Of a stretch of DNA of 64,000 nucleotides, positions 23,437 to 34,991 are shown one piece after another; position 1 is the first letter of the stretch; each line of letters opens with the position of its first letter. Below the pieces are notes generated by a model, which worked only from the letters and a program-made list of their open reading frames with translations, had not been told where the DNA came from and searched no databases. Source of the DNA: Sepiola atlantica (taxonomy: Eukaryota > Mollusca > Cephalopoda > Sepiida > Sepiolidae); the NCBI GenBank assembly GCA_963556195.1, contig OY744517.1, positions 86,688,214-86,752,213 of the forward strand, in the 5' to 3' direction. The position numbers and the translations under genes are program-made.

Positions 23437-23495
23437 TCCTCCCTCTCTCTCTCCCTCTCTCTCTCTCTATCTCTCTCTCTCTCTCTCTCTCTTTC
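23437..23495. repeat. (CT)n microsatellite
   Basis: CT dinucleotide tract with a few interruptions. The following 400 bp (23500-23900) hold nothing I recognise. Confidence 0.9.
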
Positions 23496-24031
23496 TCAGT
23501 GCCACGGCGATGATGATCAATAAAGGACAAGCTGTTGGTATCATAATCGTTCGTGTTAATTAATTGAAATTAACAACGACTGTGTATGTCTTGGCCAGTA
23601 AGGCAACCATCAGTTGGTTCAGCCAAGAAGCAAATATTATTTCTTCATTATAAAGAATAACAACTAGGCGGTCATCGATATCAGTATCAAAAGAACAACT
23701 CGACCCAAAACGGAACGTTTGAAAAAAAGGCTATACGATATTGTTTTGGTCCCGTTGCCAGGAGTCTCCCAATGGGGAATGTCTTAAAGTTACCATAAAG
23801 CCACAATGTGAGATGAGCCTCTAGAAAAAGTGTAATTCGTAAGTACAACGCTGATGATTGTATAAGCATTTATCTCAGAACAATACATTTAGAATGGACA
23901 AAAAAAAAGTAAAGAAAGTCATGGACATACATTTATTCTAGAAAAAAAAGATCACACTTAGAAAAGGTAGAAAAATAAAACAGAAAATCACATACACATG
24001 TAAAGTTAATTGTGTTAAAAAATATATGTAT

Positions 24032-24421
24032 TACTTTGGAAAACATTGAAATAAAATAAACTAGACTTTGAAATTTATGGAGGACAAGTGACAACATACT
24101 TTGGAAAACATTGAAATAAAATAAACTAGACTTTGAAATTTATGGAGGACAAGTGACAACATACTTTGGAAAACATTGAAATAAAATAAACTAGACTTTG
24201 AAATTTATGGAGGACAAGTGACAACATACTTTGGAAAACATTGAAATAAAATAAACTAGACTTTGAAATTTATGGAGGACAAGTGACAACATACTTTGGA
24301 AAACATTGAAATAAAATAAACTAGACTTTGAAATTTATGGAGGACAAGTGACAACATACTTTGGAAAACATTGAAATAAAATAAACTAGACTTTGAAATT
24401 TATGGAGGACAAGTGACAACA
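24032..24421. repeat. 65-bp tandem repeat, 6 copies, apparently identical
   Basis: Unit starting TACTTTGGAAAACATTG and ending AGTGACAACA, six times head to tail; the copies read the same base for base, implying very recent expansion or homogenisation (or an assembly effect). The unit encodes nothing recognised. Confidence 0.95.
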
Positions 24422-24551
24422 TGCCATTTGGTACTTGTTATTCCTTCTTTACAAAAGATTCTTAACTATTTTTAAAGTTTATATATAAGCGGGAATAAAG
24501 TTAGACTGATTGCTTTCAAGAGTAATTTAAAACACTGTTATACACGTATAA

Positions 24552-24825
24552 CAGGAAAAATGTAAAAAAAAAATTGCTTTTAAGCAGGAAAAATGTAAAA
24601 AAAAAAATTGCTTTTCAGCAGAAAAAATGTAAAAAAAAATTGCTTTTAAGCAGGAAAAATGTAAAAAAAATTGCTTTTAAGCAGGAAAAATGTAAAAAAA
24701 AAATTGCTTTTAAGCAGAAAAAATGTAAAAAAAATTGCTTTTAAGCAGGAAAAATGTAAAAAAAAAATTGCTTTTAAGCAGAAAAATTGTAAAAAAAAAA
24801 TTGCTTTTAAGCAGAAAAATTTAGC
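24552..24825. repeat. ~30-bp tandem repeat with poly-A, 9 copies
   Basis: Unit GCAG(G/A)AAAAATGT, an 8-10 A run, then TTGCTTTTAA. Length changes lie in the A run. Confidence 0.95.
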
Positions 24826-25199
24826 TTTTATTCTTTTCTTGTGATGACGTTGTCTTCATTTAATAGTTGTCATTGCATGAAATTTTAAACATGGATTGAA
24901 AACAGCTGTTTAAGTTTGGGTTATAAAAATGGTTTTAATAATAATCGTACAATGTTGTGACGATGATAATAGGAAAACAAAAAGGTTTAAATAGCAGTCA
25001 GTAAGGAAATGAAGAAAGGTAAAAAAAAAGGACGAAAAATGTTGGGAGACGAACAAGTAATAGAAATAGCAGTACTGCGGTAAGGACTCAATACTGACAG
25101 TAACAGAGGCGATTATTGTAGACATTATAGGAGCACGAGATAGCATCAATCTTGTTCTGGTTTTGTTGTACTTTTTAAATGTTTCGTCATATATGTAAC

Positions 25200-25520
25200 T
25201 TGAAGAATACCAGTTTCAGGAGGGATCAAATTAATTCCCGAACAGAACAGTTTTGCATCACTTTTATGCATCCTAACGACGTTTAAAATAAACTGAACCT
25301 TATGTCTAGAATCCCTATTCAAACTTCCATTAAAATCATTACATGATTTTGATTCTAAAAGATATCTAAAATTTAAGGGGGTCTTAAGAAATTGAAATTC
25401 AAGGAATCTTGCTCAATTTTCGTCTATTGATTATGGATAACATTTTATTTGTGAAAATATTTATTAATTGATGTCTAATAACTAAAAGGAAGAAAAAAGA
25501 AAAATATTGTCTGTATTACC
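25200..25520 (-). mobile_element. Helitron-like relic, same family as 2735-4327
   Basis: Shares CCCGAACAGAACAGTTTTG, ATTTTGATTCTA, AATTTAAGGGG and ATTGATGTCTAAT landmarks with 38070-38400 and, in reverse, with 2735-4327. No clear termini. Confidence 0.5.
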
Positions 25521-25787
25521 ATGATTAGGGTTTTTTTAAAACACAAAATGTGGATTAAAAAAAAAAAATTTAATAAATATTTCATTTATTTCACAAAATC
25601 TCGCGCTAAGTTTTCTGGTTTTTCAATTTTCAAAGTTATATATATATATATAATCAGTGGATATTTGTGATCGGAGTTCGTGCCCACCGACCGTTGAGAA
25701 TTAGTTCCTACACTGAGAATTGCGTTAGCATGAAACATCGATGTCAGTAGGTATTAAAATATTTAATAAATATTTATTTATAAATAT

Positions 25788-25791
<4 letters not shown>

Positions 25792-25821
<30 letters not shown>
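25792..25821. repeat. (TA)n microsatellite
   Basis: Short TA tract; a smaller one lies at 25640-25655. It borders the Helitron-like block starting at 25822. Confidence 0.9.
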
Positions 25822-25825
<4 letters not shown>

Positions 25826-26782
25826 GGTAATCTCCTAAACTAATAAACAGATCATTATGAATTTTGGAACATATATTCTAGAAAATACGGTTAGTTACAT
25901 CGGCACATTATTATTTTTTTAAATGTTAACATTTAAGAGGGGTGCATATATATATAATTTTAATTTTTTAATTTTAAGGTTTTTTTCACGAACTGATCAT
26001 TATGAATTTTGGCATATATTGACACATTATTTTTTTGTAACCTTTACAATGAGCCCACCCGAACTCGTATCCGCCCTCAAAAGAACTTTTAAAATAAGTT
26101 AGATAAAAAAATTAATAAATAAAAGAATTGCTCTACATCAAATTTTGAATTGTATTAAGTTATACATTTTGAAAAGGATTGGTGCACATGCATGAACGTC
26201 AATAATATGTGTGTGCTTGGTAAAATCGTAAACTACTGAATTTATCATTATGAAATATGGAATATGTACTTTGTTACAGGGTGAGTATTGATTTACTCCT
26301 CTCCAGGAGTTAGGCACAAGGCCAGTTTTTATCTTACTCCCACAAGTAAGATGTGACCCAAGGTCGGGTCGGGAAAGTGGGGTTTAAAAATTGCCTGGGC
26401 AGCCCCGTCGGCATTCCCCGGTAGGGGCGCCTCAGGCAGTAAGCAATAAACTTACTCCTCCCCAAAGAGGGGATGCGAAGCCTTGGAGGATGGACCTCCT
26501 AGAACTGCACAGGACAGACCCATAGACCGGCGTAAATCAAGCCCCGAAGGCCAAGAGAATACCAGTCTATGGGGTGCAGTATCCATCGGAACAGATACTA
26601 CACTTTGATCTTAGCCAAAAGGACAGGGTGAGTAACGTGGGTGCATTATTCTTTTATAAACTTTACTATTTACAGGGGTGTTACCGAAACTGCCATACCC
26701 CGCAAAGAAAGTAAAAACATTAACATTTAAAACTAATGCTATATTTATTTCTTATACCTGTTCTGGGACAGGTATTTTTCTA

Positions 26783-26783
<1 letters not shown>
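25822..26783 (+). mobile_element. Helitron-like element(s) interrupted by a U2-SINE
   Basis: Holds repeated subterminal words CTCCTAAACTAAT, CATTATGAATTTTGG and ACACATTATTTTTT that also appear at 27695-27800 and 28350-28450. The 3' end is a perfect hairpin CCTGTTCTGGGACAGG (26757-26772) then TATTTTTCTAG and T, a standard Helitron ending. Repetition of the words at about 25835 and 25990 indicates more than one nested or tandem copy. Non-coding. Confidence 0.6.
26288..26622 (-). mobile_element. U2 snRNA-derived SINE, copy 3 (short subfamily)
   Basis: Complete copy inserted in a Helitron, with a 12-bp target duplication ACAGGGTGAGTA (26276-26287 and 26623-26634). It lacks about 40 bp (the GAGCACTCTGGCCATT block) present in copies 1, 2 and 5, and shares this deletion with copy 4. 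Confidence 0.85.

Positions 26784-26834
<51 letters not shown>
26784..26834. repeat. (TA)n microsatellite
   Basis: TA tract starting exactly at the Helitron CTAG|T end, so the element may have inserted at the edge of the tract. Confidence 0.9.
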
Positions 26835-26836
<2 letters not shown>

Positions 26837-27258
26837 TACGGTAGTCTTAAGGGTAATATATTATTATTTTATTATTATTATTATTTATTTATGTATATAT
26901 TAGTGCTATTTTAAGCTGAATTATTTCGACACTTGATTATTGGGGAAATGGTAGTTTAATCAGTACCATTGGAGAGCCATGAATATTATAACTGTTCTGT
27001 TTTTGAATCTCCGAAACAGTTACATGGTAAACAGCTGATGATCCCCATGTTAATATTAGACGCTTAAGGTCTCCTGTTTTTGTTTCACTCTTAGATAATT
27101 AACCCCTCCCCCCTTTTTTTTATTTACTTATATTTTTTTCATTTATTAATTCTCCAACGAATGTTAAGTCTGCAATATCTTGGATTTAGTTAGTTTGTCT
27201 GGGAATTTAAACTGCATTTTACATTTTTTATTTATTTTTAATGACTCAAAGCTTCTTT

Positions 27259-27263
<5 letters not shown>

Positions 27264-27295
<32 letters not shown>
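27264..27295. repeat. (TA)n microsatellite
   Basis: Short TA tract just downstream (minus sense) of the hammerhead at 27307-27352. Confidence 0.9.
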
Positions 27296-27298
<3 letters not shown>

Positions 27299-27306
27299 AT
27301 ATTCTA

Positions 27307-27352
27307 CCTACATACGACGTCGTTTCGAGCTTACTGCTCTCATCAGTGCAGG
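27307..27352 (-). ncRNA. canonical type I hammerhead ribozyme
   Basis: The minus-strand RNA folds with every required part: stem I CCUGCA with UGUAGG (27352-27347 with 27312-27307, six pairs including one G-U); core CUGAUGA; stem II GAGC/GCUC with loop AGUAA; GAA; helix III ACG/CGU with loop ACGU; and A as the base before the cleavage site. The open ends are on stem I, so it is type I with the very short helix III known from Penelope-like and retrozyme hammerheads. Self-cleavage is predicted after the base at 27313. Loop contacts for fast cleavage cannot be judged by eye. Confidence 0.85.
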
Positions 27353-27374
27353 GAAATAACAATCTTAGACTGTC

Positions 27375-27450
27375 ACAGGACACGAACCCGCTTCACAGAG
27401 ACAACTTTAATCTGTAAGCGTTCGCTCAGTCCCTTAGGCCAGGGGGGATT
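27375..27450 (-). promoter_or_regulatory. tRNA-like internal Pol III promoter upstream of the hammerhead
   Basis: On the minus strand, TGGCCTAAGGG (27441-27431) fits the A-box consensus TRGYNNARNNG fully, and GGTTCGTGTCC (27388-27378) fits the B-box GGTTCGANNCC with one mismatch. The 53-bp spacing suits a tRNA-derived SINE. The hammerhead starts about 25 bp downstream of the B-box, giving a compact tRNA head plus ribozyme unit. Confidence 0.65.
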
Positions 27451-27689
27451 GTCACGTGATAACGGGAAATTAAGTTATATTTAACACTGAGAGCAGCAAG
27501 TATAAACATTAAGGCATTCGATAGAACTTGACGATAGAGCCGGAGTCTTGCACTGGGGCTTCAGGCGAATGTCTATTTTTCATCTCTCCAACAGTGCTCT
27601 TACTTTAATTTTACTTAAAGAAGCTTATATATATATATACATATATATATACATATATATATATGTGTGTGTGTGTGTGCAGGATTCAC

Positions 27690-28580
27690 TCTTCACTCCT
27701 AAACTAATGAACATATCATTATGAATTGTGTAATATATATTCTAGGCAACACAGAGAGTATCGTGGCCACACTAAATTTTTTGTAAACTTTACCATTTCG
27801 TAATCGCACCCCTCCCAAAAACTTTAAAATAGGCAAGATATAAAAAATTGGTGCTTTTGCTGTTTCACAATCACATTAAAATATTTAAAGAAATGTATAA
27901 ACTTTGTTATGTACTTACATGTTAGCTAAAAATAAGATTCATCCAGTATTTATTAAATTATAAGAAAAAGAAAAAAAAAATTACATACCGGTAGACATTT
28001 CAGGTAACTAAGTATGCAAGGGAGATAACTTTCGGGAAAAGTCAAAATATAAGAAAAATGGCGACATATAGATAAAATCGTTGTTTTTTTAAATTCAATT
28101 AATAATGGATGAATTTTCGTAATTTTTGGTCTGCAGTCTTCTTTTCAGCTACCACGTATAACAGAGTTTATACATTTCTTTTGCTATTTTTTTAAAGAGA
28201 GGCCTAACATGTCATTGTGAAACAGCAGAAGAACCACAAAATTCAAAAGAGAAAACAATTGCTCTACATAAAATTTTCAGTTATATTATGTAAGAAAATT
28301 TTAACGGGATGTGTGCGCATGTGTGAACGTCAATAATATGTAAGTGTGAGGTAAACTCCTAAACTAATATACTTGTCCTTATGAATTATGGGATATGCAT
28401 TCTAGGCAACATCGTAAGTAACATAGACACATTATTTTTTTGTAAACTTTACCTTTTAAGGAAGGGGGGCGGGGCATGAAACCGACCCCCCCCCCCCAAA
28501 TAAAAAGAAAAGTAACTTAAAATGTTAAACTAATGCTATACATATTGCTTATACCCGTCCTGGGACGGGTATTTTGCGAG
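27690..28580 (+). mobile_element. Helitron-like element
   Basis: Two blocks with CTCCTAAACTAAT, CATTATGAATTG/TTATGG and ATTCTAGGCAACA. The 3' end is a perfect hairpin CCCGTCCTGGGACGGG (28553-28568) then TATTTTGCGAG and T; CGAG replaces the usual CTAG. Homologous to the 26783 element end (AAACTAATGCTATA shared). Confidence 0.55.
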
Positions 28581-28669
28581 TATCATTCATTAATGTATAA
28601 ACTAAGACAAAATGAGGGGAAGTGAGAAGTAAAAAGAACAGCTTTTGTACAATCAGTAGACAGGTTTTA

Positions 28670-29290
28670 GCTTGGTTTGGTTTGGTTGTTTTGTTTTGTT
28701 TTATGGCATATCAACCCTTTTCGAGTGATTAAATTGCTGAATCCGGTGATTTTGGTGAAAATTTTTATGCTTCAAGTTCTTTATATGTTCAAATATTTAA
28801 TCATGGTTTTTGGTTTGGGTGTTTTTGTTTCACGGCATATCGACCCTTTTCGAGTTAATGCTGAATCCGGTCATTTTGGTGGTCAAGTTCTTTATATGTT
28901 TAAGTATTTATTCATGGTGTTTGGTTGAGTGAAGGGGCGGGGGGAGAAAGAGAGGAAAGGGAAGAAGAGGGGAGGGAGGGAAATTGTTGTTTTTTGTTTT
29001 GGATTTTACAGAACATGATTGAGTTTTGCAAAGGAAAAAAAAACTAACACATCAATGCTTGGTGCATTTTGAATCAGGAAGTCAATAACGTCAAACAGCC
29101 TGATTTAGTAGCGTCAGTAGGTTCTATTTAACCCATAGATGGAGCCCTTACAGGTACTACCACTCCGGACCAGAGTGGACCTGAGAGTAATGGCAACTAA
29201 GGGGCAACTCCAGATTCACCACAGCTCCCAAATGGAGGCCTGACCACTAGATGTCTTTTAAGGTCATGCCCAGGACCTAGACAGGTTTTA
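28670..29290 (+). repeat. dispersed repeat with CGGCAT hairpin, two partial copies plus tail
   Basis: Two copies of the GGCATATC..CCCTTTTCGAGT..GGTNATTTTGGTG unit (28705-28760 and 28830-28880), then a 3' part (29100-29290) with CAGCCTGATTTAGTAGCG, CCATAGATGGAG and GAGTAATGGCAACT that corresponds to 61800-61910. Confidence 0.55.
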
Positions 29291-29759
29291 GCCAGGTTGA
29301 TTAAATACATACGAATAAAGCACAATATATACTAATATAATGCTGATTCTGAGTATGTTGAAAAAAACAATGCTGCATCTTTTGGTCCATTACATTGAAA
29401 ATATTTCACTAAATTCTAGTGGTAAATTTGTTTGTAGACAAAGGAGATGTCGTCGTAAATTGTGTTTATGTATTTTTTGTGATCTTTGAATTGTTCGTTT
29501 ATGCAGACTTTTTGGCCTTTGGACTTTTGCCACCGAATATTTGATTCTGAATTTGTAACTTTGATTTTTCTGTCAGCTTAGGAAACTACACTTTTGACTA
29601 AAAATCTGTATCTGGTCTGCAAAACTTGCTAAGAAATGTATATATTATTACAAACTTAATACTTTGTATCCATACAGCAAATTATGCAGAAAAGTTCTCG
29701 AAAGAAAAGATCTTTTGTATCCTTATTTTGCCAAGCTTGTCTAAAACCAACTTTGCACA

Positions 29760-31010
29760 CAGCTAAAATATAATAAACTAAAATGTTAGTCCTCACGGGA
29801 CAATCAGTTCAACAATCCACACAAGGTTTACACTGCTTTTCTTAGCACTACTGTCGTCATTTATGTTAATATTTACATTTGTACTATGTTTCATCTGTTG
29901 TGTCACCTAGCTTTCTTCAGGCATCTGGTTCCTTTATGTCTGGTGATGTTTTTTCGTATTTAAATATAATGCAAGTTTATTATCAATTGCTGTATCCTTG
30001 ATAAAGGGTCACATTAGATAATATTGTTACCGAGTAGAAATAACACCATGTTAATATATGGAAGTCATAAATGTTTATTGTAATAGAGTGCATTAATGGA
30101 GAGACAGACATTAGTAAATTATTACTAACGGCAGAAACAAGACATTTCAATACCTTGCTCATATTATGAAAAGTAAGTCCATATACGGAAAAAGGGGGTG
30201 TAGGATATTCTATGACAACATTAATATATGATACTTTACAACATACTTAAATAGAAAAAAAGACATCATCGTATACAAACGAACCATATACTCCTAAAGA
30301 AGGCCGGGAGGAATGTCGGCCCTAATGTAGTATAATAAAATTATTAATGTTGATTGGGGACAATAGTCCGAAAAGAAATAATAAAAATAATGAAATTGAA
30401 GAGAGGTTTGAATTTTATTTAAAGACAACAAAATTATTAATATCGCATCAAAGACACCACTAAATGACCCGAAGGAAGTACATCGGCTAAAACGTAGAAT
30501 AATACAAATATCAACGTTGATGAGGACAATAGTCCAAAGAGAAATAATGAGAATAATGAGAATTCTTCATTCCAAAAAATGTAGACAAAAATGACAAGAA
30601 TTGAACTAAAAAAATGATTTGATACAAACTCTTTTTCATTATTTAATGCTAAAACACAATACCTATTATAAACAATTCCATATATACCACTAATTGAATA
30701 CAAATTGCTATCGCTTTATAGGAGAGTGAATATGTGGGTGTATACGTTTTATTATGTTATATTATTATACCTTTTGGAATAGCATCAAAACCTAATTGGA
30801 CCCAATGTCAATATACATTTAAATACAAGAATAACATCACTGCACACAAATAAACGATACAGCTGCAAAAACCCGGAGGGTATATCATCCGAAACGAAAC
30901 GTACTATGAATATAAATATCAACATTGATGACGACAATGGTTCGAAGAAAAACAATGTAGACAATGATACACTATTCATTCCAAAAGTACAGGTAACATT
31001 CACATGATCT
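29760..31010. repeat. cluster of decayed hammerhead-like repeats
   Basis: Three plus-strand units (about 30270-30420, 30440-30570 and 30840-30970) share (A/C)GTA(G/C)(A/T)ATA..AAATTATCAACNTTGATG-NGGACAATAGT, preceded by a CTAAAGA / CCGAAGGA / CCGGAGGG core-like box. A minus-strand unit lies at about 29780-29950 with CCUGAAGA and GAAACAUAG. The 30294-30330 copy keeps a perfect 5-bp stem II (GGCCG/CGGCC), but its GAAA is changed to CUAA. Likely remains of hammerhead-bearing elements. Confidence 0.45.
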
Positions 31011-31082
31011 CTTAGGCCAATCACCTTTACAGAAGGTGATTCCCAACAATTACTTCCGCAAACAATCTATTATTAATGGAAT

Positions 31083-34066
31083 TTTGGGATCTGTCTGTCT
31101 GAAGCTGAACTATACTATTACTTCTATTAATTGTACTATTGTATTATCTTTTACTAATAGAGATTTGGTATCAGTCTGTCGTAAGCTTAACTATACTATT
31201 ACTTCTATTAATTGTACTATTGTATTTTCTTTTACTAATCGAGATTTGGTATCAATCTGTCTGAAGCTGAACTATACTATTACTTCTATTAATTGTACTA
31301 TTGTATTATCTTTTACTAATAGAGATTTAATATCAGTCTGTCTGAAGCTGAACTATACTATTACTTCTATTAATTGTACTATTGTATTATCTTTTACTAA
31401 TAGAGATTTGGTATCAGTCTGTCGTAAGCTTAACTATACTATTACTTCTATTAATTGTACTATTGTATTTTCTTTTACTAATCGAGATTTGGTATCAATC
31501 TGTCTGAAGCTGAACTATACTATTCCTTCTATTAATTGTACTATTGTATTATCTTTTACTAATAGAAATTTCGTATCAGTCTGTCTGAAGCTGAACAATA
31601 CTATTACTTCTATTAATTGTACTATTGTATTTTCTTTTACTAATAGAGATTTGGTATCAGTCTGTCTGAAGCTGAACTATACTATTCCTTCTATTAATTG
31701 TACTATTGTATTTTCTTTTACTAATGGAGATTTGGTATCAGTCTGTCTGAAGCTGAACTATACTATTACTTCTATTAATTGTACTATTGTATTATCTTTT
31801 ACTAATAGAGATTTGGTATCAGTCTGTCTGAAGCTGAACTATACTATTACTTCTATTAATTGTACTATTGTATTATCTTTTACTAATGGAGATTTGGTAT
31901 CAGTCTGTCTGAAGCTGAACTATACTATTACTTCTATTAATTGTACTATTGTATTATCTTTTACTAATAGAGATTTGTTATCAGTCTGTCGTAAGCTGAA
32001 CTATACTATTACTTCTATTAATTGTACTATTGTATTATCTTTTACTAATAGAAATTTGGTATCAGTCTGTCTGAAGCTGAACTATACTATTACTTCTATT
32101 AATTGTACTATTGTATTATCTTTTACTAATAGAGATTTGATATCTGTCTGTCTGAAGCTGAACTATACTATTCCTTCTATTAATTGTACTATTGTATTTT
32201 CTTTTACTAATAGAGATTTGGTATCAGTCTGTCTGAACCGCAACTATACTATTACTTCTATTCATTGTACTATTTTATTTTATTTTATTTTACTAATAAA
32301 GATTTGGTATCAGTCTGTCTGAAGCTAAACTATACTATTCCTTCTATTAATTGTACTATTGTATTATCTTTTACTAATAGAGATTTGGTATCAGTCTGTC
32401 TGAAGCTGAACTATACTATTACTTCTATTAATTGTACTATTGTATTATCTTTTACTAATAGAGATTTGGTATCAGTCTGTCTGAAGCTGAACTATACTAT
32501 TACTTCTATTAATTGTACTATTGTATTATCTTTTACTAATAGAGATTTGGTATCAGTCTGTCTGAAGCTGAACTATACTATTCCTTCTATTAATTGTACT
32601 ATTGTATTATCTTTTACTAATAGAGATTTGGTATCAGTCTGTCTGAAGCTAAACTATACTATTCCTTCTATTAATTGTACTATTGTATTATCTTTTACTA
32701 ATGGAGATTTGGTATCAGTCTGTCTGAAGCTGAACTATACTATTACTTCTATTAATTGTACTAATGTATTATCTTTTACTAAGTGAGATTTGGTATCAGT
32801 CTGTCTGAAGCTGAACTATACTATTCCTTCTATTAATTGTACTATTGTATTATCTTTTACTAAGTGAGATTTGGTATCAGTCTGTCTGAAGCTAAACTAT
32901 ACTATTCCTTCTATTAATTGTACTATTGTATTATCTTTTACTAATGGAGATTTGGTATCAGTCTGTCTGAAGCTGAACTATACTATTACTTCTATTAATT
33001 GTACTATTGTATTATCTTTTACTAATAGAGATTTGGTATCAGTCTGTCTGAAGCTGAACTATACTATTACTTCTATTAATTGTACTATTGTATTATCTTT
33101 TACTAATGGAGATTTGGTATCAGTCTGTCTGAAGCTGAACTATACTATTACTTGTATTAATTGTACTATTGTATTATCTTTTACTAATGGAGATTTGGTA
33201 TCAGTCTGTCTGAAGCTGAACTATACTATTACTTGTATTAATTGTACTATTGTATTATCTTTTACTAATGGAGATTTGGTATCAGTCTGTCTGAAGCTGA
33301 ACTATACTATTACTTGTATTAATTGTACTATTGTATTATCTTTTACTAATGGAGATTTGGTATCAGGCTGTCTGAAGCTGATCTATACTATTACTTCTAT
33401 TAATTGTACTATTGTATTATCTTTTACTAATGGAGATTTGGTATCAGTCTGTCTGAAGCTGAACTATACTATTACTTCTATTAATTGTACTATTGTATTA
33501 TCTTTTACTAATGGAGATTTGGTATCAGTCTGTCTGAAGCTGAACTATACTATTACTTCTATTAATTGTACTATTGTATTATCTTTTACTAATGGAGATT
33601 TGGTATCAGTCTGTCTGAAGCTGAACTATACTATTACTTCTATTAATTGTACTATTGTATTATCTTTTACTAATGGAGATTTGGTATCAGTCTGTCTGAA
33701 GCTGAACTATACTATTACTTCTATTAATTGTACTATTGTATTATCTTTTACTAATGGAGATTTGGTATCAGGCTGTCTGAAGCTGATCTATACTATTACT
33801 TCTATTAATTGTACTATTGTACTTCTTTTACTAATAGAGATTTGGTATCAGTCTGTCTGAAGCTGAACTATACTATTACTTCTATTAATTGTACTATTGT
33901 ATTATCTTTTACTAAGTGAGATTTGGTATCAGTCTTTCTGAAGCTGAACTATACTATTACTTCTAATCATTGTGCTATTGTATTATCTTTCACTAATAGA
34001 GATTTGGTATCTGTCTGTCTGAAGCTGAACTATACTATTACTTCTATTAATGCACTATTGTTCTAT
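31083..34066. repeat. 81-bp satellite array, about 37 copies, open frame
   Basis: Head-to-tail 81-bp units (27 codons), translated LVSVCLKLNYTITSINCT then IVLSFTN(R/G)D. The unit length is a multiple of three, so the plus frame stays open for up to 428 residues, interrupted by a longer copy at 32270-32290, TGA codons near 32785, 32865 and 33920, and a frameshift near 33820. Variation (T/P, L/F, R/G, S/C) is largely amino-acid changing, there is no signal for a surrounding gene, and the peptide is unlike anything I know. I therefore read it as a non-coding satellite whose frame is incidental. Blocks with 243-bp and 405-bp periodicity show higher-order amplification. Confidence 0.9.
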
Positions 34067-34129
34067 CGTTTAATGATTGATTCAGTTCACTATAACATTT
34101 CAGACTAATGTATTATCTTTAAATACTTA

Positions 34130-34600
34130 ATTAAGGGAGATGGTAGTGTAGTATCTGTTCTGTTGTTGCAAAACCATCATTCCAGGACCTTTTTGGGGGG
34201 AATGTAGTATCTGGTCTGTTGACATGACACAATTTTACCAGGTATTACCCTCTCTTTTTAGGGAGCAGTGTAATATATGTTCGTTCGTGATGATACGATA
34301 CTCCCAGGCATTACCTAATATTTTTTGGGGGGGAGATGGGTGTAGTGTAGTAGTATCTGTTATGTGGTCATGATACCATCCTCCCAAAGATTACCTTCGT
34401 TTATTTTGTGGAAGGAGTAGTGTAGTATCTGTTCTGTTGTCATGAGACCGCCCTCCCAGCCATTACATCATCCTTTTCTTTGAAGTGGGGGTAATGTAGT
34501 ATTTATTTTCTTGTCATAAGACTATTCTCCTCGGCAATACCTCCTTTCTTCTTGTTTGGGGGGAGTGGGAGGCATTGTGATACATATTTGTTCGTTATAG
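34130..34600. repeat. degenerate 57-80-bp tandem repeat
   Basis: Seven starts of GTAGTATCTGTTCTG-like sequence (34147, 34204, 34269, 34344, 34421, 34495, 34577), each followed by a CATGA..CC..CTCCCAG..ATTACCT and a G-run. It adjoins the 81-bp array but its unit does not obviously derive from it. 34600-34990 holds nothing recognised. Confidence 0.7.
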
Positions 34601-34991
34601 ATACTAGCAACCATAAGCGATCAGAAGGAGCATATGTTTGCTTGTTGTTATAATGTTAAAAGTTTCTCTTTGAATAATTCTGGCAGAGATTGGGTTAAAG
34701 ATAAAAAAAAAATCTGAAACAACGATATGGAGAAGGAATTACAAGGAAATCGAAAATAAAATAAATGCTGTTTCTGGTATTTTGTGTCTCCATAAAGATT
34801 GTGACAGATTACACTTATAACTAATTATTCAGATCCGCCATGACACCTGGGCACAAATGATAACGCAGTAAAATATCACAAAAAAAGTTTAATTATCAAT
34901 AATAGTGGAATAAAGAAAGAATAAAGAAAGACAACCTGAAGAGAAAAAAGGATCTTTTTTAAAAGTCCACAGTTCTAACTAATTGTTGTAC

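Noticed and set aside
31036..33860. Long reading frames of 428, 173 and 329 residues as a repeat-protein gene
   Set aside because: They follow from an 81-bp (27-codon) satellite unit; unit differences change amino acids freely and stop codons or frameshifts break the array. No flanking gene structure was seen.
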